From: Desulfovibrio sp. MES5
GTDB lineage: Bacteria; Desulfobacterota; Desulfovibrionia; Desulfovibrionales; Desulfovibrionaceae
Direction of reading: 5' to 3'
Assembly (NCBI RefSeq): GCF_002237645.1
Contig: NZ_MJUZ01000048.1
Coordinates: 115,676 to 179,675 of the forward strand
DNA length: 64,000 nucleotides
Under the pieces are notes generated by a model, which saw nothing but the letters and a program-made list of their open reading frames with translations, did not search any database and was not told the DNA's origin. Of this stretch, positions 51,796 to 61,026 are shown in pieces. A program made the position numbers and the translations under genes. Positions within the stretch are counted from its first letter, which is position 1. Each line of letters opens with the position of its first letter.

Positions 51796-54063
51796 TTAGC
51801 AGGGGGGGCGCAGCCTCTCCGCCAGCCGGGTATAGCGCTTGCGGGTTTTGTTGTTTTTGACGGCCATATGCAGCGCGCGGGATTCGCCCACCAGAATGAC
51901 CAGTTTTTTACCGCGCGTGGCCCCCGTGTACACCAGGTTGCGCTGCAGCAGCATATAATGCTGCATCATGATGGGGATGACCACGGCGGGGTACTCCGAC
52001 CCCTGGGATTTATGGATGGATATGGCATAGGCCGGGGCCAGTTCGTCCAGTTCATCAAACTCGTACGGCACGACGCGGTCGTCAAAGGTGACGCTGAGGG
52101 TGCGGTCCGTAAGGTCCATAAAGCTGATGCGCCCCATGTCGCCGTTGAAAACGTCCTTGTCGTAATTGTTGCGTATCTGCATGACCTTGTCGTGCAGGCG
52201 AAAGGCACGTTCGCCGCGCCGCACCTCAAGGCCGTTGGGGTTCAGGGCTTCCTGAAGGCGGGAATTCATCTGCCCCGCGCCCACGGCTCCCTTGTGCATG
52301 GGGGTGAGCACCTGAATATCGTCCACGGAATCAAAGCCGAAACGGCGCGGAATGTGGTTGCGCACAAGGTCAACGATAAGCTCGGCGGCCTTTTCGGGAT
52401 CGTTCTGGTGGATAAAGTAAAAATCCGAAAGCCTGTCCTTGCTGGATTCCAGTGAGGGCACTTCGCCCTTGTTGATGAGGTGGGCGTTGCAGATGATTTC
52501 GCTCTCCGCAGACTGGCGAAAAATTTCCGTCAGTTCCACCACGGGCACAACGCCGGAGCTGATCACGTCGGCCAGCACGTTGCCCGGCCCCACCGAGGGC
52601 AGCTGGTGCACGTCGCCCACCAGAACAAGGGTAGCGCCCAGCGGCACGGCCTTGAGCAGATGGTAAAAAAGCAGGGTGTCCATCATGGACGCTTCGTCCA
52701 CAACGAGCAGGCCGCAGGCGAGGGGGCTGTCCTCATTACGGGCGAAGCCATCCTCCTTGGGGCTGTATTCCAGCAGACGGTGGATGGTGCGGGCCTCGCG
52801 TCCTGATGTTTCGGCCATGCGCTTGGCGGCGCGGCCTGTGGGCGCTGCCAGCAATATGCGGGCGCGCACCTCGGCAAAAAGATTGATAATGGCATTGATG
52901 ATGGTGGTCTTGCCCGTGCCGGGGCCGCCCGTGAGCACCATAACCTTGCTGCGGGCTGCCATGCGCACGGCCTCAAGCTGTTCTGGGGCAAGCGCTATAT
53001 CCAGTTGCGCCACCACCTTGTCCACGGTGGCGTCGGCATTTTCAAAGCGGATGGACTTGGGAGAATTGAGCAGCCTTTGCAGATAAAAGGCCGTTTTGGA
53101 TTCGCAGTGAAAATAGCGGCGCAAATAGATGCCGGTTTCCGGCAGGCAGACGTGCGCGTCGGAATCCGGGCCAGCGCCGGGCATATCCATATCTTCACGC
53201 ACAATGCGCTCGTCCTCCTCAAGGGAAGACAGGGCTTCGCTCACAAGGCCTTCATCCACGCCCAGCTGGGCGCACACGGCCTCCATAAGGGCGGATTCCG
53301 GCAAATATACGTTGCCGTCGTCCGTGGCTTTTTGCAGCACGTACAGCGTGCCCGCCTGAATCCGCAGAGGGTGGTCATGCTCAAAGCCGAGCTTGCGCGC
53401 CGCCGCATCGGCAGTCACAAAGCCGATGCCGTGAATGTCCATGGCCAGGCGGTACGGGTTCTCGCGCACAATGGTCAGCGCATCGCCGCCATACGCGCGA
53501 TAGATGCGCACGGCATAGGCCGGGGTGATGCCGTGGGGCTGCAAAAAGAGCAGCAGGTCGCGTATGCCCCGGTGTTCGGCCCAGGAAGCGCGTATGCGCT
53601 CAAGGCTCTTCTGGCCTACGCCACGCACCTTGAGCAGGCGTTCCGGCTCTTCGTCCAGCACGCGGATGGTGTCGGTGCCAAAGGCTTTGACGATGCGGGT
53701 GGCCATTTCATCGCCGACCCCCTTGATAAGGCCGGAGGCCAGATACAGGCGGATGCCCTCGCTGGTGGCGGGCATCATTTCTTCGGCGTTGCTGAACTCG
53801 ACCTGACGGCCAAAACGGGTGTTGTTGACCCAGCGCCCGCTGAGCTTCATCTGCACCCCTGCCTGAGGATTGACCATATGCCCCACGCAGCTCACCGAGT
53901 CACGCGGGCGGGTGAGGCCGCCGTCGCCGCCCGAACTGTTGACGCTGCCGGGCATGAGGCGCAGAACGGTATAGCCGTTCTCCTCATTGTGAAAGACGAC
54001 GCGCTCGATGGTGCCGGTAATTTCGACGGCATCCGGGTCTTGCAGCAGGGACATTTCCTTCAT
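51796..54063 (-). CDS. recD2: ATP-dependent RecD2-like DNA helicase
   Basis: A 755-residue superfamily 1B 5'-3' helicase of the RecD2 (RecBC-independent) type. ATG 54063 lies one base after the preceding stop; longer forms overlap that gene. The N-terminal domain starts DAVEITGTIERVVFHNEENG and has helix-hairpin-helix elements (GLIKGVGDEMATRIVKAFG, VRGVGQKSLERIRASW). Helicase motifs are Walker A VLTGGPGTGKTTIINAII, motif II LLVVDEASMMD, VLVGDVHQLPSVGPG, and late motif AYAISIHKSQGSEYPAVVI. It acts in DNA repair. Third gene of the aroC operon. Confidence 0.95.
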   Translation of the reverse strand: MKEMSLLQDPDAVEITGTIERVVFHNEENGYTVLRLMPGSVNSSGGDGGLTRPRDSVSCVGHMVNPQAGVQMKLSGRWVNNTRFGRQVEFSNAEEMMPATSEGIRLYLASGLIKGVGDEMATRIVKAFGTDTIRVLDEEPERLLKVRGVGQKSLERIRASWAEHRGIRDLLLFLQPHGITPAYAVRIYRAYGGDALTIVRENPYRLAMDIHGIGFVTADAAARKLGFEHDHPLRIQAGTLYVLQKATDDGNVYLPESALMEAVCAQLGVDEGLVSEALSSLEEDERIVREDMDMPGAGPDSDAHVCLPETGIYLRRYFHCESKTAFYLQRLLNSPKSIRFENADATVDKVVAQLDIALAPEQLEAVRMAARSKVMVLTGGPGTGKTTIINAIINLFAEVRARILLAAPTGRAAKRMAETSGREARTIHRLLEYSPKEDGFARNEDSPLACGLLVVDEASMMDTLLFYHLLKAVPLGATLVLVGDVHQLPSVGPGNVLADVISSGVVPVVELTEIFRQSAESEIICNAHLINKGEVPSLESSKDRLSDFYFIHQNDPEKAAELIVDLVRNHIPRRFGFDSVDDIQVLTPMHKGAVGAGQMNSRLQEALNPNGLEVRRGERAFRLHDKVMQIRNNYDKDVFNGDMGRISFMDLTDRTLSVTFDDRVVPYEFDELDELAPAYAISIHKSQGSEYPAVVIPIMMQHYMLLQRNLVYTGATRGKKLVILVGESRALHMAVKNNKTRKRYTRLAERLRPPC

Positions 54064-54064
54064 G

Positions 54065-54364
54065 TCAGCGATTTTCCAGGGCAGGGCTTGCACCGTCAGA
54101 GGCGGCCTTGCGGTTGCGCGACCACCAGAACCAGTCGCGCTGTTCCGGCGGCAGGTGCGGGTTACGGGCCTGCGCCACGGCGCAGTGCATGACGTCCAGG
54201 CAGCAGATCTCAACCTTTTGCCCCTTGAGGCGGCAAAGGGCGTCATACAGTTCCTGCGGATCGCGGCCTGCGAGGTCGTTCAGACTGGTCACGCCAAGCA
54301 GGTCAAAATCTTTCAGCGAGGCTGGCCCAATGGAGCGCAAGCCTTGCAGGGGGTGCTTCTTCAT
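54065..54364 (-). CDS. Helix-hairpin-helix protein (Cdd1/pathogenicity locus-like)
   Basis: A 99-residue protein. LQGLRSIGPASLKDFDLLGV is a helix-hairpin-helix motif typical of DNA-binding proteins, followed by DPQELYDALCRLKGQ and the conserved CCLDVMHCAVAQAR. This pattern matches small proteins annotated as Cdd1 or pathogenicity locus. Its ATG overlaps the aroC stop as ATGA and its stop lies one base before recD2, so all three are coupled. A DNA-binding partner role for RecD2 is plausible but unproven. Confidence 0.85.
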   Translation of the reverse strand: MKKHPLQGLRSIGPASLKDFDLLGVTSLNDLAGRDPQELYDALCRLKGQKVEICCLDVMHCAVAQARNPHLPPEQRDWFWWSRNRKAASDGASPALENR

Positions 54365-55455
54365 ACGCCAACGCCCATGCGTTGCTGCAAAAGCAGCGCA
54401 TCGGCCAGCGCCAGCGCCGTCATGGCCTCCAGTACGGGCACCACGCGCGGGATGGCCGCCAGATCGTGCCGCCCGCCCACAAGCACAGTGGCGGCATTGC
54501 CTTCTTTGTCCACGGTGTTCTGCGTGATGGCAATGGACGCGATGGGCTTGACCGCCGCACGCAGCACAATGTCCTGGCCGCTGGAAATGCCGCCAAGAAT
54601 GCCGCCCGCGTGGTTGGAGGCAAAGCGTGCCCTGCCGGGGCCTGGCTCGTCAGCGGGGAGCAGCGCGTCATTGTTCTGCGAGCCGCGCAGGGCCGCCGCC
54701 GCAAAGCCCTCACCTATTTCCACGCCCTTGACCGCGCCCACACTCATGATGGCGTGGGCCAGCACAGCCTCAAGCTTGTCAAAAACGGGTTCGCCAAGCC
54801 CAGCAGGCACGTTGCGTGCTTCAATGCGCACAATGCCGCCCAAGGTTTCTCCGACCTTGCGGGCCTCGGCCACCAGCGCGTCCCACTGGGTGACCACAGA
54901 GGGCGCGGCGGCGCAATAGGGGCGCATGGAGGCTCCGTCCATATCCATGCCCCACTGGGGTATGGCAACGCCGCCCAGTTCCACGCAGCCGCCAAGAATT
55001 TTCACGCCGCGCAGCGCCAGGATTTTTCTGGCCACAACGCCGCCAGCCACACGGGCCGCTGTTTCGCGCCCGGAAGAACGCCCACCGCCACGATGGTCGC
55101 GCAGGCCGTTGTATTTTTGAAAATATCCCCAGTCCGCATGACCGGGGCGAAAAACTTCCGCAAGATTGCCATAGTCGTAGGAACGCTGGTCTTCATTGGC
55201 AATAAAGAATGCAATGGGCGTGCCCGTAGTGAGCCCCTCATAAACGCCGGAAAGCAGGCGGACGGTGTCGGCCTCCTTGCGTTTGGTGGCTGTTGGCCCC
55301 TGGCCGGGCTTGCGGCGATCCAGTTCTGCCTGCATATGGGCTTCGGTCAGTTCGAGACCTGCGGGGCAACCGTCAATGATGCCGCCAAGGCCAGCCCCGT
55401 GGGATTCGCCAAAAGTGGTCAGGCGCAGGGCGCGCCCAAAGGTGTTTCCGGCCAT
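54361..55455 (-). CDS. aroC: Chorismate synthase
   Basis: Last step of the shikimate pathway, eliminating phosphate from EPSP using reduced FMN as a non-consumed cofactor. ATG 55455 is favoured over 55458 by spacing from GAGG. The 364-residue product shows GESHGAGLGGIIDGCPAG near residue 15, RSSGRETAARVAGGVVARK near 130, and SNHAGGILGGISSGQDIV near 290. It opens the minus-strand operon with the helix-hairpin-helix gene and recD2. The composite repeat element lies directly upstream, so its promoter is in or near that element. Confidence 0.97.
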   Translation of the reverse strand: MAGNTFGRALRLTTFGESHGAGLGGIIDGCPAGLELTEAHMQAELDRRKPGQGPTATKRKEADTVRLLSGVYEGLTTGTPIAFFIANEDQRSYDYGNLAEVFRPGHADWGYFQKYNGLRDHRGGGRSSGRETAARVAGGVVARKILALRGVKILGGCVELGGVAIPQWGMDMDGASMRPYCAAAPSVVTQWDALVAEARKVGETLGGIVRIEARNVPAGLGEPVFDKLEAVLAHAIMSVGAVKGVEIGEGFAAAALRGSQNNDALLPADEPGPGRARFASNHAGGILGGISSGQDIVLRAAVKPIASIAITQNTVDKEGNAATVLVGGRHDLAAIPRVVPVLEAMTALALADALLLQQRMGVGV

Positions 55456-55589
55456 CATGCACCTCGCGCAGGATAGAAAAATGGTTCGGGGCAGCCGTTT
55501 GGGCAGCCAGAATCTTTTCAGTATAGAAAAGGGACGGGCGGCTGGCAAGCTGTGGGGCGTGAGGGGGACTTTAGCTGTAGGGATTTGAG

Positions 55590-57031
55590 GGAAAATAAAG
55601 CAGGGCTTGTTCTTCAAGCAGGCCTGTCCTTTGAGAGGAGGCTTCTGTGCCCTGCGGGCACGGCGGCTTTTCATTAATCTGGTTTGGGCCGCCCGCCGCG
55701 CGGGCGGCGGGCAAGAGGGCATGCGTGGCAAGCGCTTTGAAGAAAGCAAAGCATGGCTTGTCCTTTGAGCGTAAGTTGTTGTGCCCTGCGGGCACGCGGG
55801 CTTTCACTTTCTTTAGTTTGGACCGCCCCGGCGGGGGCGGAAGGGGGCCTGTTAGGGGCTGCCTTGTTAATGGGGGGCAGTATACTGCCCCTCCGAGGCC
55901 CCCTCTGCACTCCCCCGGACGACCCCGCTGGGGTTTGTCGTATATCCTCACTCCCACGAGTGGTCTTTAAAGGTCTTTCCCATTTTCGCTACTCCACGAG
56001 GGCTGCGCGGCCTTTGCTCCGGGAGCTTCCGCGCTTCGCGCGGCGATCTCCCTGCGCGCCACGCAATGCCAGTGTGCGTCTTCGCGTTGAATGAGAGGCC
56101 GGCGGAGTGTATCTCGTTGGCTACATGACGTTTGTGGGGTGGGGAGCTGATCGCTTGGAGCGGCTCGTTATGGAGAAGGGGGGGCTTGGTTTGGTCTTTG
56201 GGATGGGCAAGAAACGCTTGTGGGCGAGAGCAGTTTTGTTGCTGTTATTTTGCTCACCTCATAACAAAGACAAAGTATTCTGAGGTTGTTTTTCCGTTTA
56301 TGTTGTTCCTAAGGTGTTGATACGCCCGGTGTGGTTCAATCAAAAATTGCTGTCATGCAGGTAACGCATTTAAGCCAGTGTTGCTTCTCGGGCAGGGCGC
56401 GGGCTAATGCCGGGGCGGCGTTATAAAGAATCGAAGCCGACACGTCGGCATAAGGGGTTTCCCCACGTTTTCATTCAGAGCGAAGGCGCACGTTGGCATT
56501 GCGCGGCGCGCAGGGAGATCGCCGAGCGGAGCGAGGAAGCTCCCAGAGCAGAAGCCGCGCAGCCCTCGTAAAATGGCGGAAGCGGGAAAGCCCAGGCGGG
56601 GTGCTTCGGGGGGGATGCAAGGGGGGCCGAGAAGGGGGCGCAGCCCCATAACCGGCCCCGCCTTGCCGCACGCCGCGCAGGCGGCCAAAACAAAAGAATA
56701 AAGAAGGCCTCCGTGCCCGCAGGGCACAGAAGTCATCTCTCAAAGGCAAGCCTTGCTTTGCTTTCTTCAGAGCTCCCGTCGCGCATGCCCCGCCTTGCCG
56801 CACGCCGCGCAGGCGGCCAAAACAAAAGAATAAAGAAGGCCTCCGTGCCCGCAGGGCACAGAAGTCATCTCTCAAAGGACAAGCCCTGCTTTGCTTTCTT
56901 CAGAGCTTCCGTCGCGCATGCCCCGCCTTGCCGCACGCCGCGCAGACGGCCAAAACAACAAAAAAGAAGAGCCCCGTGCCTGCAGGGCACAGAAACAACC
57001 TCTCAAAGGACAAACCCTGTTTTTATTCTCC
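55590..57031 (-). repeat. Composite inverted repeat element E1 (A3-B1-core-B2-A2)
   Basis: Reading on the minus strand from 57031: three A modules (each with TTTGAGAG, the hairpin GTGCCCTGCGGGCAC and GGCCGCCTGCGCGGCGTGCG), one B1 module (about 56690-56460), a core of about 360 bp (56460-56100), then an inverted B2 module (56095-55850) and two inverted A modules (to 55590). B modules share GGGAGCTTCC and GGCGATCTCCCTGCGCGCC. The core is similar to that of E2. No convincing protein is encoded; short ORFs through the modules repeat because the DNA repeats. Confidence 0.8.
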
Positions 57032-57050
57032 TGAAGCAGCACCTACTATA

Positions 57051-57068
57051 CCCCCTCCCCCACAAAGC
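57051..57068 (-). repeat. Fragment of G-rich hairpin repeat (T9)
   Basis: CCCTCCCCCACAAAGCAT matches the 5' end of the G-rich hairpin family read on the minus strand, downstream of metK. The other stem half is missing, perhaps through insertion of the composite repeat. Confidence 0.5.
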
Positions 57069-57073
57069 ATCCC

Positions 57074-57110
57074 CAAAAAAAGAGCGGAGAGGCATGACGC
57101 CTCTCCGCTC
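57074..57110 (-). terminator. Intrinsic terminator of metK
   Basis: On the minus strand a 12-bp perfect stem (GAGCGGAGAGGC with its complement, 5-nt loop, 57082-57110) is followed by TTTTTTT. It starts 29 bases after the metK stop. Confidence 0.85.
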
Positions 57111-57139
57111 CATTTATTATTATGACGAATATGCCGCTG

Positions 57140-58312
57140 CTACACCTTGGCGGCGGTACGCAGGTCGGCCACGGCATCGGTGGCTTCCCAGGTGAATTCG
57201 GGCAGTTCGCGTCCGAAGTGGCCGTAGCAGGAGGTTTTCTGGTAGATGGGGCGCTTGAGGTCAAGGCGCTTGCTGATGAAATAGGGGCGCAGGTCAAAAA
57301 CTTCGCGCACGGCCTTGGTCAGGATTTCATCAGGAATTTCGCTGGTTCCCTGCGAAGACACAAGCACGCTCACGGGCTGGGCCACGCCGATGCAATAGGC
57401 GATCTGCACTTCGCACACAGGGGCAAGGCCTGCGGCCACGACGTTTTTGGCGATGTAGCGGCCCATGTACGCGCCGGAACGGTCAACCTTGGAGGGATCC
57501 TTGCCGGAGAAAGCGCCGCCGCCGTGGTGACCGCTGCCGCCGTAGGTATCCTGAATGATCTTGCGCCCGGTGAGGCCGCAGTCGCCCATGGGGCCGCCAA
57601 CGACAAAACGCCCGGTGGTATTGATGAAGATTTCGCAATCTTTTTCAGTGAAGTAGCCGGAGGGCTCAAGGATGGGGCGAATCACGTGCTTTTTCACGGC
57701 TTCGGCCACATCCGCCTGACTGGCGCTGGCGGCGTGCTGGGTGGAAACCACCACGTTATTGATGCGCACGGGCCTGCCGTCCTGGTATTCAAAAGAAACC
57801 TGGGTCTTGCCGTCCGGGCGGAAAATGTCCACCAGGCCGTCCTTGCGCACCTTGGTGAGCTGCTGCGAAAGCTGATGCGCCCAGTAGATGGGTGCGGGCA
57901 TCAGGGTGGCGGTTTCGTCGCAGGCATAACCAAACATCATGCCCTGGTCGCCCGCGCCCTGGTCTTCGGGTTTTGCGCGCACAACGCCCTGAGCGATGTC
58001 GGGCGACTGATGCCCAATGGTGGAAATGACGGCGCAGGTCTTCCAGTCAAACCCCATGTCGGAGTTGCTGTAGCCGATGTTCTTGATGGTCTCGCGTACC
58101 ACGGTGGGCAGGTCGGCGTAGCCGGTGGTGCTGATTTCACCGGCGATAATGGCCATACCCGTGGTTACCAGGGTTTCGCAGGCCACGTGGGCGTCGGGGT
58201 CCTGGGCCAGCAGGGTGTCCAGAACGGCGTCTGAAATCTGGTCTGCCACCTTGTCGGGATGCCCTTCGGTGACGGATTCGGAGGTAAAGAAGTATTTGCC
58301 CTTGGTCTGCAT
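57140..58312 (-). CDS. metK: S-adenosylmethionine synthase
   Basis: Makes S-adenosylmethionine from methionine and ATP. ATG 58312 follows AAAGGAGAACAGC and gives 390 residues. Motifs are [19 protein letters not shown] with the catalytic His, [15 protein letters not shown] for ATP binding, [16 protein letters not shown], and [21 protein letters not shown] tight terminator follows. panC ends 43 bases upstream on the same strand, so the two are probably cotranscribed. No SAM riboswitch is visible in the short gap. Confidence 0.98.
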   Translation of the reverse strand: MQTKGKYFFTSESVTEGHPDKVADQISDAVLDTLLAQDPDAHVACETLVTTGMAIIAGEISTTGYADLPTVVRETIKNIGYSNSDMGFDWKTCAVISTIGHQSPDIAQGVVRAKPEDQGAGDQGMMFGYACDETATLMPAPIYWAHQLSQQLTKVRKDGLVDIFRPDGKTQVSFEYQDGRPVRINNVVVSTQHAASASQADVAEAVKKHVIRPILEPSGYFTEKDCEIFINTTGRFVVGGPMGDCGLTGRKIIQDTYGGSGHHGGGAFSGKDPSKVDRSGAYMGRYIAKNVVAAGLAPVCEVQIAYCIGVAQPVSVLVSSQGTSEIPDEILTKAVREVFDLRPYFISKRLDLKRPIYQKTSCYGHFGRELPEFTWEATDAVADLRTAAKV

Positions 58313-58355
58313 GCTGTTCTCCTTTAGAGGATCGCGCCGCAGGCGCGGTGAGTTG

Positions 58356-59201
58356 CTAACGCAAAATGATGTTGTCGATAAGTCTGGCCTTGCCCATACG
58401 TACGGCACAGGCCATGAGGGCCGGGCCATCAATCTTGTCGAGCGGGGCCAGGGATTCGGGATGTACGATGCTGAGATAGTCCAGCCGCCCCAGAGGCAAC
58501 AGATCCGCCCAGCGGCGCAGCACGGCCTCACGCAGCAGGGATGCGCTTGTCTCACCCTCCTGAGCAAGCTTTTGCGCGTGCAGCAGACCCCGGCGTATCT
58601 CGGGCGCCTGGGCGCGTTCTTCAGGGGTAAGATAGACATTGCGTGAAGAAAGGGCGAGCCCGTCGGCTTCACGCACGGTAGGTCGCGTTTCAATGCGCAT
58701 GGGCAGGTTAAGGTCCCGTGCCATGCGGCGCAGGATGGCCTGCTGCTGCCAGTCTTTCTGGCCGAAAACAGCCACATCCGCCGCGCTCAGCATGAAAAGC
58801 TTGAGCACTACGGTGCACACGCCGCGAAAATGTATGGGGCGGCTCTGACCGCACAGCCCTTTGGCAAGGTCAGGAACCTCAACCCAGGTGGCGTGATCCG
58901 GAGCGTACATGGACCCAGGTTCGGGCATAAAGAGCACGTCCGCACCATGGCTGGCGGCAATGGCCGCGTCACGCTCGGCGTCACGCGGGTATGCGGCAAG
59001 GTCCTCATCAGGACCAAACTGGGTGGGATTGACGAAAAGGCTTACCACAAGCCTTTTGCCCAAGGTGCGACCGTGGGCCATAAGGTCTTCATGTCCGGCG
59101 TGGTAGTAGCCCATGGTGGGGACAAGGGCGATGTCGTCCCCGGCCTTGTGCCATGCGCGGCACTGGGCAGCCAGTTCCTGTGGGGTAGTTAATATCTGCA
59201 T
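58356..59201 (-). CDS. panC: Pantothenate synthetase (pantoate--beta-alanine ligase)
   Basis: Forms pantothenate from pantoate, beta-alanine and ATP for coenzyme A synthesis. 281 residues, normal for the family. Motifs: [15 protein letters not shown] (the HxGH nucleotidyl-transfer signature is HAGH), [47 protein letters not shown] and [14 protein letters not shown] with the KMSKS-like region. The residues after PTMG (YY) differ from the common AL. panB and panD are not in the window. Followed by metK. Confidence 0.96.
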   Translation of the reverse strand: MQILTTPQELAAQCRAWHKAGDDIALVPTMGYYHAGHEDLMAHGRTLGKRLVVSLFVNPTQFGPDEDLAAYPRDAERDAAIAASHGADVLFMPEPGSMYAPDHATWVEVPDLAKGLCGQSRPIHFRGVCTVVLKLFMLSAADVAVFGQKDWQQQAILRRMARDLNLPMRIETRPTVREADGLALSSRNVYLTPEERAQAPEIRRGLLHAQKLAQEGETSASLLREAVLRRWADLLPLGRLDYLSIVHPESLAPLDKIDGPALMACAVRMGKARLIDNIILR

Positions 59202-59398
59202 ATCAAGGTATTGTGATATAGTTTAAGAAAGTCCATTTATACACGTCTCGAGAAGGCTTGTAAAGAAAAAGCGGTAATCCTGCATTGTCGCTACGGGGCT
59301 CAGGAACGAGGCGTGGAGCCAGCGGTGCGGCGCGCGGGGCCGGGCCGCCGCCCTTGACCCTCCCGACGGCAATGGGCATAAGAAGAGCGGGAGGCCGC

Positions 59399-59968
59399 AT
59401 GCTGAAACCTTTTTATCAGGGCAAGTTGGACACGTTTTGCGCTATTTACGCAGTGCTGAACGCCCTGCGCCTTACCCACAGCATCCGGGTGCTCAGGGCG
59501 CGCAGCATTCTTAATGAAACCCTGATGGCTTTGGCGGCCTCGCCGGAAATGTTCAGGGCCGTGCTTGAGCAGGAGACCGACTACTGCAGTCTTGTGGACG
59601 GCATGCTGCGCGCGCAGAGCCGCATGTTCCCCCTGGACGTGCGCCAGCCCTTTGGCACGGACCAGGACCCCTCCGCCGAGCAGGTGTGGGACTGCTGCGA
59701 CCAGTGGCTGAATGGCGGCAGCAATCGTGCCCTTGTTTTTCGTTTTTTGCGCCACATCACGCCTGACGGCCCGGCTGTGAACCGCCACTGGACAACGGCC
59801 GACAGCCTGAAGGATGGCGTGCTGCATCTTTTTGACTGCAGCCATGAGGCGGAGGCCATCCTCAATGTACGCAAAGACAGCTTTGTGACCCGTCCGCAGG
59901 AAATGGAGCAGGACAAACTGCTGTATATCCAGCCGGAAACCATCCGCCTGATACGCCTGCCGGTGTAG
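59399..59968 (+). CDS. Uncharacterised protein, possible papain-like fold
   Basis: A 189-residue protein. ATG 59399 is chosen for GGGAGG just upstream. The N-terminus FYQGKLDTFCAIYAVLNALR resembles the active-site helix of papain-like cysteine peptidases or transglutaminases, with Cys14; RHWTTADSLKDGVLHLFDCS supplies His130 and Asp146 in the expected order. If correct it is a bacterial cysteine peptidase or amidase; no database check was possible. No signal peptide. It precedes an APS-kinase-like gene by 256 bases on the same strand. Confidence 0.6.
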   Translation: MLKPFYQGKLDTFCAIYAVLNALRLTHSIRVLRARSILNETLMALAASPEMFRAVLEQETDYCSLVDGMLRAQSRMFPLDVRQPFGTDQDPSAEQVWDCCDQWLNGGSNRALVFRFLRHITPDGPAVNRHWTTADSLKDGVLHLFDCSHEAEAILNVRKDSFVTRPQEMEQDKLLYIQPETIRLIRLPV

Positions 59969-60032
59969 ACATCTCACCGCTGAAAAAGGGCATATGCTCT
60001 ACCGCTGCACGAGAGGGCAGCGCTCCGCAACC
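59966..60032 (+). repeat. Fragment of 'agagca' repeat family (F3)
   Basis: Begins at the stop codon of the papain-like gene and resembles the first half of copy F0: TGAAAAAGGGCATATGCTCT, then GCTGCACGAGAGGGCAG against GCTGCACGAGAGTGCGG. Like F0 it starts at a stop codon. The 100 bases before the next gene include an AT-rich stretch near 60100-60170 that may hold its promoter. Confidence 0.5.
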
Positions 60033-60224
60033 CCACGCGCCTTCACGCGCTTTATGCCTGACCGCTTTTGCAGCACCGTCAAAAAACCACGCCAAGTTCC
60101 CAACATTATTATATCCAAGTGTAATAAAATGCTTTTTTTACACTGGCCGGATTATTGCATTTTTACAGGCGTTCTCCGGCGCGGCACTCGCGCCCAACGC
60201 AACGCGCAAGCAAGCGAGGTAAGC

Positions 60225-60815
60225 ATGACGCCTGTACTCTGGCTGCTCGGCCTTTCCGGCAGCGGCAAAACCGCACTTGGTTCTCTTCTGCGCCTGTACC
60301 TGGAAGGGCAGGGCATTGAAACAGCCTTTATTGACGAAGGCAGATTTTGCCGACAGGTCGATGTCGCCCCTGAAGCCCGCATTGCCGCAACCAACGCCTT
60401 GCGCGATCGCGCGTTGCAGCAGCATGCCCAGGGGCGCATGTGCATTGTGGCGGCCACTACCCCCTATGACTGCATGCGACAGAAAAACCGCGACCACTTG
60501 CCACTGTATCGTGAAGTGTGGGTGCGCTGCTCACTGCAAACGCTGGTGGAGCGCGATACCAGGGGATTGTACGCCATGGCCGGGCACACGCACATCACCG
60601 GGCTGTGCGGCCTTACCGACAAATTTGATGAGCCGCGCCGCGCCGATCATGTTCTTGATACTGACCGCTACAGCCTGGCCGAAAGTTATTTGCAGTTGCG
60701 CGATCTTGCCCTGAACGCTCTGGATGAAGCGCGCCACTGGCAGCGCATGCAGCATGCGCTGCTGCCGGAACGTCCGCTGCCTGCGGCCCGCATGCAGCCA
60801 GCCATAGCCCTTTAG
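60225..60815 (+). CDS. Adenylylsulfate kinase-like P-loop kinase
   Basis: A 196-residue APS kinase homologue (CysC-like), which would phosphorylate APS to PAPS. ATG 60225 follows GCGAGG; the open frame upstream from 59994 is not conserved. The P-loop is LLGLSGSGKTALG near residue 9, followed by TAFIDEGRFCRQVDVAPEAR (the IDED/G region is altered to IDEGRF), TTPYDCMRQKNRDHLPLY, then VWVRCSLQTLVERDTRGLYA and FDEPRRADHVLDTD. Sulfate reducers of this type do not need PAPS for respiration, so a role in sulfated surface molecules or another substrate is likely. Confidence 0.85.
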   Translation: MTPVLWLLGLSGSGKTALGSLLRLYLEGQGIETAFIDEGRFCRQVDVAPEARIAATNALRDRALQQHAQGRMCIVAATTPYDCMRQKNRDHLPLYREVWVRCSLQTLVERDTRGLYAMAGHTHITGLCGLTDKFDEPRRADHVLDTDRYSLAESYLQLRDLALNALDEARHWQRMQHALLPERPLPAARMQPAIAL

Positions 60816-61026
60816 AGCAGAGTAACCTGCTTTGTCGCAAGGGCGAAAGCTCGGCTGCATCCACGCCACGTTGCGGCGCGCTGCACTTTAGCGCACGTAT
60901 ACATTGCACTTGCTCTGGCGGCTGCGGGTGGAGCCTTTTGTCTTCACATTGCCTTCACTGGCGCGCCTTGTCCTGCGCGCCTTGTCCTGCGCGTCCTGTT
61001 CAGCGTGCTTCGCCCGGCGGGACGCG
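60816..61026. other. Convergent intergenic region with repeat fragment
   Basis: TAGAGCAGAGTAACCTGC after the kinase stop and CTTGCTCTGGCGGCTGCGGG near 60909-60930 are fragments of the 'agagca' and sdaA-flanking repeat families. No gene seen. Confidence 0.45.

Noticed and set aside
53005..55476. Plus-strand open frames opposite recD2 and aroC
   Set aside because: Antisense shadows of clear enzymes; no conserved motifs.
55647..56875. Short Arg/Pro-rich proteins encoded in the A-B modules
   Set aside because: They recur only because the DNA repeats, run in several frames and strands, and have no ribosome sites.
55590..57031. CRISPR array suggested by repeated GTGCCCTGCGGGCAC
   Set aside because: Units are long, few, diverged and present at several loci in both orientations; there are no unique spacers of constant length and no cas genes.
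58313..58355. SAM riboswitch before metK
   Set aside because: The gap to panC is only 43 bases and none of the known SAM aptamer blocks is present.
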